From Streptomyces sp. V1I1 (GTDB taxonomy: Bacteria; Actinomycetota; Actinomycetes; Streptomycetales; Streptomycetaceae): 64,000 nucleotides of DNA. The stretch's first letter is position 1, and each line of letters starts with the position of its first letter. Location: positions 6,706,501 through 6,770,500 of the forward strand of contig NZ_JAUSZH010000001.1 of the NCBI RefSeq assembly GCF_030817355.1, read 5' to 3'. This document shows, piece by piece, positions 59,942 through 64,000 of this stretch. Under the pieces are notes generated by a model, which was not told where the DNA came from, ran no database searches, and saw nothing but the letters and a program-made list of their open reading frames with translations. Position numbers and translations under genes: made by a program.

Positions 59942-60937
59942 TCAGTCATCCGAGGAATCTTCGTCCTCAGCCTCAGCCTCAGGCTCCGCCCCGGGATCCG
60001 GCTCCGCCCGCGGCGGCATCGGCGGCCGGGTCCGCCCACTGGAGGTGTCGCGCAGGTACGAGCTGCCCTCGCCGCCGTCCGTCGCATGCCCGGGACCGCC
60101 GTCGCGCCTGCGCAGATACCGTTCGAATTCGCGGGCGATAGCCTCGCCCGACGCCTCGGGAAGCTCCGCGGTGTCCCGCGCCTCCTCCAGCGTCTGTACG
60201 TACTCCGCCACTTCGCTGTCCTCGGCGGCCAGTTGATCCACACCAAGCTGCCACGCCCGTGCGTCCTCGGCCAGTTCGCCCAGCGGAATCCGGAGGCCGA
60301 TCAGGTCCTCGAGGCGGTTGAGCAGCGCCAGCGTCGCCTTGGGGTTGGGCGGCTGCGACACATAGTGCGGCACCGCGGCCCACAGGCTCACTGCCGGCAC
60401 ACCCGCGTGCGTGCACGCCTCCTGGAGGATGCCGACGATGCCGGTCGGCCCCTCGTACCTGGTCTCCTCCAGATCCATGGTCCTCGCCAGATCCGGATCG
60501 GAGGTGATGCCGCTGACCGGCACCGGACGGGTGTGCGGGGTGTCGCCGAGCAGCGCGCCCAGAATCACCACCATCTCGACGCCCAGCTCATGGGCGAAGC
60601 CCAGGATCTCGTTGCAGAACGAGCGCCAGCGCATGGACGGCTCGATGCCGCGGACCAGCACCAGGTCGCGCGGCTTGTCGCCGCCGATGCGGACGACGGA
60701 GAGCCGGGTGGTGGGCCAGGTGATCTTCCGTACCCCGCCGTCCAGCCACACCGTGGGCCGGTTGACCTGGAAGTCGTAGTAGTCCTCGGCGTCGAGCGCT
60801 GCGAACACCTCGCCCTTCCATTCCCGGTCCAGGTGTGCGACCGCGGTGGAGGCAGCGTCGCCGGCGTCGTTCCAGCCCTCGAACGCGGCCACCATGACCG
60901 GGTCGATCAGCTCGGGAACCGCCTCGAGCTCGATCAC
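59942..60937 (-). CDS. PAC2-family protein
   Basis: 331-aa protein of the PAC2 (proteasome assembly chaperone 2-like) family, widespread in actinobacteria. Typical stretches are MVAAFEGWNDAGDAASTAVAHL, DYYDFQVNRPTVWLDGG, LVLVRGIEPSMRWRSFCNEIL and AVPHYVSQPPNPKATLALL. The last 60 residues are an acidic, Pro-rich tail (EPEAEAEDEDSSDD). The start is GTG 60937, eight bases after GGAAGGAGG. A chaperone-like or nucleoside-binding role is suggested for the family but not proven in Streptomyces. Confidence 0.9.
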   Translation of the reverse strand: MIELEAVPELIDPVMVAAFEGWNDAGDAASTAVAHLDREWKGEVFAALDAEDYYDFQVNRPTVWLDGGVRKITWPTTRLSVVRIGGDKPRDLVLVRGIEPSMRWRSFCNEILGFAHELGVEMVVILGALLGDTPHTRPVPVSGITSDPDLARTMDLEETRYEGPTGIVGILQEACTHAGVPAVSLWAAVPHYVSQPPNPKATLALLNRLEDLIGLRIPLGELAEDARAWQLGVDQLAAEDSEVAEYVQTLEEARDTAELPEASGEAIAREFERYLRRRDGGPGHATDGGEGSSYLRDTSSGRTRPPMPPRAEPDPGAEPEAEAEDEDSSDD

Positions 60938-61144
60938 CCAGTGCCTCCTTCCGAAGTTCCCTTGTCTACGCCCCAACCTTACGGCTTACGGGGTGCCGGG
61001 CCGCAGCCCCCTTGCACGGCCGGGGTGAACTTCCGCGCGACAGGGCGTACGTCGGAGAACCAGGGCATCCGGCCATCGATTCATCCGAGCTGTGCATGAG
61101 AATTTTCGTCCCGACCCTGGACGTTGCCGCGTGGGCGGCGCTAT

Positions 61145-61173
61145 ACATCGGATGACCAAGAGAGGTCCGATGT
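61145..61173. promoter_or_regulatory. inverted repeat ACATCGGA-N13-TCCGATGT
   Basis: A perfect 8-bp inverted repeat with 13 bases between arms, 19 bases upstream of the fuconate dehydratase ATG. A GATGACC adjoining the left arm is reminiscent of GntR- or LacI-type sites in sugar operons. The cognate regulator is not in the window. Confidence 0.55.
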
Positions 61174-61192
61174 TCTTCTAGTGGGGGCGTGC

Positions 61193-62512
61193 ATGAGTCA
61201 GACCGTCACGGAGTACGAGGTTCACGACATCCGCTTTCCCACCTCGGAACAGCTCGACGGCTCCGACGCCATGAACCCCGACCCCGACTACTCCGCCGCC
61301 TATGTGGTGATACGCGCGTCCGACGGGGCCGAGGGGCACGGCTTCTGCTTCACCATCGGGCGTGGCAACGATGTCACCGCCGCGGCCATCGAGGCGCTGC
61401 GTCCGTACGTCATCGGGCGCCCGGCCCCCCGCGCGGCAGCCGACCTCGCCGCGCTCCACATCGACTTGACCCATGACTCGCAGCTGCGCTGGCTCGGCCC
61501 GGAGAAGGGCGTGATGCACATGGCAGCCGGCGCGGTCATCAACGCCTCCTGGGACCTGGCTGCCCGGCACGCCGGGCAGCCGGTGTGGGAGTTCCTCGCT
61601 TCGATGACCCCCGAAGAACTCGTCTCGCTCGTCGACTTCCGCTATCTGACCGACGTACTGACCCGGGACGAGGCCCTGGCGATCCTGCGCACTGCCGAAC
61701 CCGGCCGGGCCGAGCGGGCCGGGCGACTGCGCGAGCAGGGCTATCCCGCGTACACCACCTCACCCGGCTGGCTCGGCTACTCCGACGAGAAGCTGGTCAG
61801 GCTCGCCAAGGAGGCCGTGGCCGACGGCTTCGGCCAGATCAAGCTGAAGGTCGGCGGGGACATCGACGACGACATCCGGCGCATGAAGCTCGCCCGCGGC
61901 GCCGTCGGACCCTCCGTACGCATCGCCGTGGACGCCAACCAGCGGTGGGACGTCGACGACGCGGTGCGCTGGATGAAGGCGCTCGCGCCGTACGAGCCGC
62001 ACTGGATCGAGGAGCCGACCAGCCCCGACGACATCCTCGGCCATGCCGCCGTACGCGCGGGCCAGCCGGTCAAGGTCGCCACGGGCGAACATGTCGCCAA
62101 CCGCGTCGTGTTCAAGCAGCTGCTCCAGGCGGGGGCCGTCGACTTTGTGCAGATCGACGCCGCGCGGGTCGCCGGAGTCAACGAGAACCTCGCGATCCTG
62201 CTGCTCGCCGCCAAATACGGCGTCCCGGTCTGCCCGCACGCCGGTGGGGTAGGACTGTGCGAACTCGTCCAGCACCTCGCCATGTTCGACTACGTCGCCG
62301 TCTCCGGCAGCTGGGAGGACCGCGTCATCGAGTACGTCGACCACCTCCACGAGCACTTCGCCGACCCCGCCGAGATCGCCTCCGGGCGCTACGTCGCCCC
62401 GCGCGCCCCGGGCTTCTCCGCCCGCATGCTCCCCGAGTCGATCGCTGCCCACCGCTATCCGGAAGGGCCCGTCTGGCAGGCCCGACGCACCACCGAGGAG
62501 GTCAACTCATGA
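61193..62512 (+). CDS. L-fuconate dehydratase (enolase superfamily)
   Basis: 439-aa enolase-superfamily acid-sugar dehydratase. Metal ligands D247 (VDANQRWD), E273 ([11 protein letters not shown]) and E299 (ATGEHVANR) are present, with catalytic K219 in the KxK motif (IKLKVGG) and H349 (CPHAGGVGL). The N-terminal capping domain includes [27 protein letters not shown], characteristic of the L-fuconate group. Product would be 2-keto-3-deoxy-L-fuconate. ATG 61193 is coupled downstream to an SDR by a 4-base overlap. A sugar-binding protein follows, so this is an L-fucose-type catabolic operon. Confidence 0.9.
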   Translation: MSQTVTEYEVHDIRFPTSEQLDGSDAMNPDPDYSAAYVVIRASDGAEGHGFCFTIGRGNDVTAAAIEALRPYVIGRPAPRAAADLAALHIDLTHDSQLRWLGPEKGVMHMAAGAVINASWDLAARHAGQPVWEFLASMTPEELVSLVDFRYLTDVLTRDEALAILRTAEPGRAERAGRLREQGYPAYTTSPGWLGYSDEKLVRLAKEAVADGFGQIKLKVGGDIDDDIRRMKLARGAVGPSVRIAVDANQRWDVDDAVRWMKALAPYEPHWIEEPTSPDDILGHAAVRAGQPVKVATGEHVANRVVFKQLLQAGAVDFVQIDAARVAGVNENLAILLLAAKYGVPVCPHAGGVGLCELVQHLAMFDYVAVSGSWEDRVIEYVDHLHEHFADPAEIASGRYVAPRAPGFSARMLPESIAAHRYPEGPVWQARRTTEEVNS

Positions 62513-63360
62513 CGGGGACAAGGGACTTCGCGGCACAGGACTTGGCGGCACAGGACTTGGCGGCACGGGACTTGGCGGCACGGGACTTCGAGGCACGGGA
62601 CTTCGAGGGAATGTCCGCCCTGGTGACTGGCGGCGCGTCGGGCATCGGGGCCGCCGTGGCGACGCTGCTGCTCCGGCGCGGGGCCCGTGTCGCCGTACTC
62701 GACCGCGAGACCTCGGGAGCGCCCGACGGTGTCCTGGCGCTCAAGGCCGACGTCACCGACGACGAAGCCGTACGCACCGCGGTGGACGGCGCCGCGGCGG
62801 AGTTCGGCGCCCTGCACACCGTCGTGTCCAACGCCGGCATCGGCGCCATCGGCACCGTCGCGGACAACGCCGACGACGAATGGCAGCGCGTCCTCGACAT
62901 CAATGTGCTGGGCATGGTGCGCGTCGCCCGGCACGCCCTGCCGCATCTGCGGCGCTCCGCCGCGGACCGCCCCGGCCAGGTGTCCATCACCCAGACCTGC
63001 TCCATCGCCGCCACCGCCGGGCTGCCCCAGCGCGCCCTCTACAGCGCAAGCAAGGGCGCGGTCCTCTCCCTCACCCTCGCCATGGCCGCCGACCATGTGC
63101 GCGAGGGCATCCGCGTCAACTGCGTCAACCCCGGCACCGCCGACACCCCGTGGATCGGCCGCCTGCTCGACCAGGCCGACGACCCCGCGGCCGAACGTGC
63201 CGCCCTGGAGGCCCGTCAGCCCACCGGACGGCTGGTCGCGGCCGACGAGGTCGCCGCCGCCATCGTGTACCTCGCCAGCCCCGCCGCGGCCGCTGTCACG
63301 GGCACGGCACTCGCGGTCGACGGCGGAATGCAGGGCCTGCGCCTGCGCCCCTCGAAATGA
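62509..63360 (+). CDS. SDR dehydrogenase of the fuconate operon, with repetitive N-terminus
   Basis: 283-aa short-chain dehydrogenase. The cofactor loop TGGASGIG is near residues 40-47 and the catalytic S-Y-K lies in [32 protein letters not shown] is the usual post-catalytic loop. It probably oxidises L-fucose or 2-keto-3-deoxy-L-fuconate. The first 33 residues are an unusual pentapeptide run ([15 protein letters not shown] twice, DFEAR) encoded by a 15-bp tandem array. The ATG at 62611 would give a normal SDR N-terminus. The upstream ATG at 62509 overlaps the dehydratase stop (ATGA), so it may be the one used. Confidence 0.88.
   Translation: MTGTRDFAAQDLAAQDLAARDLAARDFEARDFEGMSALVTGGASGIGAAVATLLLRRGARVAVLDRETSGAPDGVLALKADVTDDEAVRTAVDGAAAEFGALHTVVSNAGIGAIGTVADNADDEWQRVLDINVLGMVRVARHALPHLRRSAADRPGQVSITQTCSIAATAGLPQRALYSASKGAVLSLTLAMAADHVREGIRVNCVNPGTADTPWIGRLLDQADDPAAERAALEARQPTGRLVAADEVAAAIVYLASPAAAAVTGTALAVDGGMQGLRLRPSK
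62524..62608. repeat. 15-bp in-frame tandem repeats at the SDR 5' end
   Basis: Five full units and one partial of GACTTGGCGGCACRG in exact 15-base register, starting 15 bases after the SDR ATG. They encode five-residue repeats and end just before the alternative ATG at 62611. Confidence 0.88.
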
Positions 63361-63429
63361 GCGCCTCCGAACCAAGCCCCTCCGAACCAAGCGCGACCTG
63401 AGCCGACACCACCGAAGGACGGGACACCA

Positions 63430-64000
63430 ATGAGAGTGCGTACGACAAGTGCCGCGGCCTGCGCGGTGCTGCTGGCCGTGACGGCCCTCGCGGGCTGCAA
63501 CCGCGACTCGGACAGCGGGTCCGGTGGCGGCAAGGTCGGCATCGATCTGCCCCGCAGCGACAGTGACTTCTGGAACTCGTACCAGCAGTACATCGAGAAG
63601 GGCGTCAAGGACGGCGAGGCCGACGCGCTGTCCCTGACCAACTCCCAGAACGACATCGGAAAGCTGGTCGCCAACGTCCAGACCTTCACCGACCAGGGCG
63701 CCAAGGCCGTCGTCATGGCCCCGCAGGACACCGGCGCGATAGCCGAGTCGCTGCAGAGCCTGGAGGACAAGAAGATCCCCGTCGTCAGCGTCGACACCCG
63801 GCCCGACAAGGGCAAGGTCTACATGGTGGTCCGGGCCGACAACCGCGCGTACGGCGAGAAGGCATGCAGGTACCTCGGCGAGCAGCTGAAGGGCAAGGGC
63901 AAGGTCGTGGAGTTCCAGGGCGACCTGTCCTCCATCAACGGCCGCGACCGCTCCGAGGCCTTCAAGTCCTGCATGGTCAAGCGCTTCCCCGGCATCAGGG
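63430..64000 (+). CDS. sugar ABC transporter substrate-binding lipoprotein (3' end outside window)
   Basis: Starts at ATG 63430 after AAGGACGGGACACC and runs past the window edge without a stop (190 codons seen). A lipoprotein signal ends in the lipobox LAGC (Cys at about residue 23). The mature part begins KVGIDLPRSDSDFWNSYQQYIEKG and has NDIGKLVANVQTFTDQGAKAVVMAPQD and PVVSVDTRPD, as in RbsB-type type I periplasmic binding proteins for pentoses or 6-deoxyhexoses. With fuconate dehydratase and SDR upstream, L-fucose or a related sugar is the likely ligand. Permease and ATPase genes are expected just beyond the window. Confidence 0.9.
   Translation, partial: MRVRTTSAAACAVLLAVTALAGCNRDSDSGSGGGKVGIDLPRSDSDFWNSYQQYIEKGVKDGEADALSLTNSQNDIGKLVANVQTFTDQGAKAVVMAPQDTGAIAESLQSLEDKKIPVVSVDTRPDKGKVYMVVRADNRAYGEKACRYLGEQLKGKGKVVEFQGDLSSINGRDRSEAFKSCMVKRFPGIR

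Overview
The window looks like chromosomal DNA of a Streptomyces, probably not far from a well-studied, S. coelicolor-like core region. The evidence is very high G+C with strong third-position G/C bias, two chaplin genes, the mycothiol ligase mshC in its usual actinobacterial neighbourhood, the gntR/gntK/gntP gluconate cluster and many TetR-type regulators. The run gluconate cluster, then M20 peptidase, chpH, chpC-like, DUF5703, then CorA, phosphatase, DUF3090, SCO1664-family and mshC matches the gene order I remember from S. coelicolor. No phage, plasmid, transposase or CRISPR array was seen.

Layout. 1-6.7 kb: a CitMHS transporter cut by the window edge, an MFS gene broken by frameshifts and a small dispersed repeat, a MalK/MsiK-like ATPase, an aldehyde dehydrogenase and a zinc alcohol dehydrogenase. 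6.7-7.1 kb: a repeat-rich non-coding block. 7.1-15.5 kb: a metabolite:H+ symporter with an ethylene-forming-enzyme homologue, a DMT exporter, three regulators, an acyl-CoA dehydrogenase, a MaoC dehydratase and SoxR. 15.7-22 kb: RNA ligase, a BKACE enzyme, a zinc-ribbon protein, a penicillin-acylase remnant, an alpha/beta hydrolase and a NamZ-like muramidase. 22.1-28.7 kb: SDR, acyl-CoA ligase and TetR on one strand, facing an ACAD10/11-like dehydrogenase and its APH-type kinase, then an MBL hydrolase. 28.8-39.6 kb: His-rich protein, DUF202 pair, NUDIX, FAD dehydrogenase, ASCH protein, an MsrP/cytochrome b pair, the gluconate cluster, an amino-acid permease and a pseudouridine synthase. 39.8-41.9 kb: three decayed SAM-related genes ending against tRNA-Leu(GAG). 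42-64 kb: peptidase, chaplins, a RecD-like protein without ATPase motifs, aldo/keto reductase, F420 oxidoreductase, ferritin-like protein, CorA, the mshC quartet, a subtilase/Q-rich pair, a Tat-exported propeller, PAC2, and the start of an L-fuconate-type sugar operon cut by the window edge.

How the genes fit together. Three TetR regulators can each be tied to a distinct operator by repeated palindromes. AACTA-N7-TAGTT precedes the aldehyde/alcohol dehydrogenase pair and the first TetR/acyl-CoA dehydrogenase divergon. ATACCGACTGGTCGGTAT-like sites precede the symporter/EFE genes, the SDR-ligase-TetR operon and the kinase-ACAD operon. CTAAGCGCTTGCTCA precedes the third TetR and the MaoC gene. 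The second regulon resembles a pathway that takes up an organic acid, activates it with CoA, phosphorylates a 4-hydroxyacyl-CoA and feeds beta-oxidation, with an ethylene-forming-enzyme homologue attached. The other striking items are a three-domain chaplin, a shared new-looking C-terminal domain in an adjacent subtilase and Q-rich protein, and several independent 14-27 bp tandem arrays. All homology statements come from reading the translations; no database search was run.
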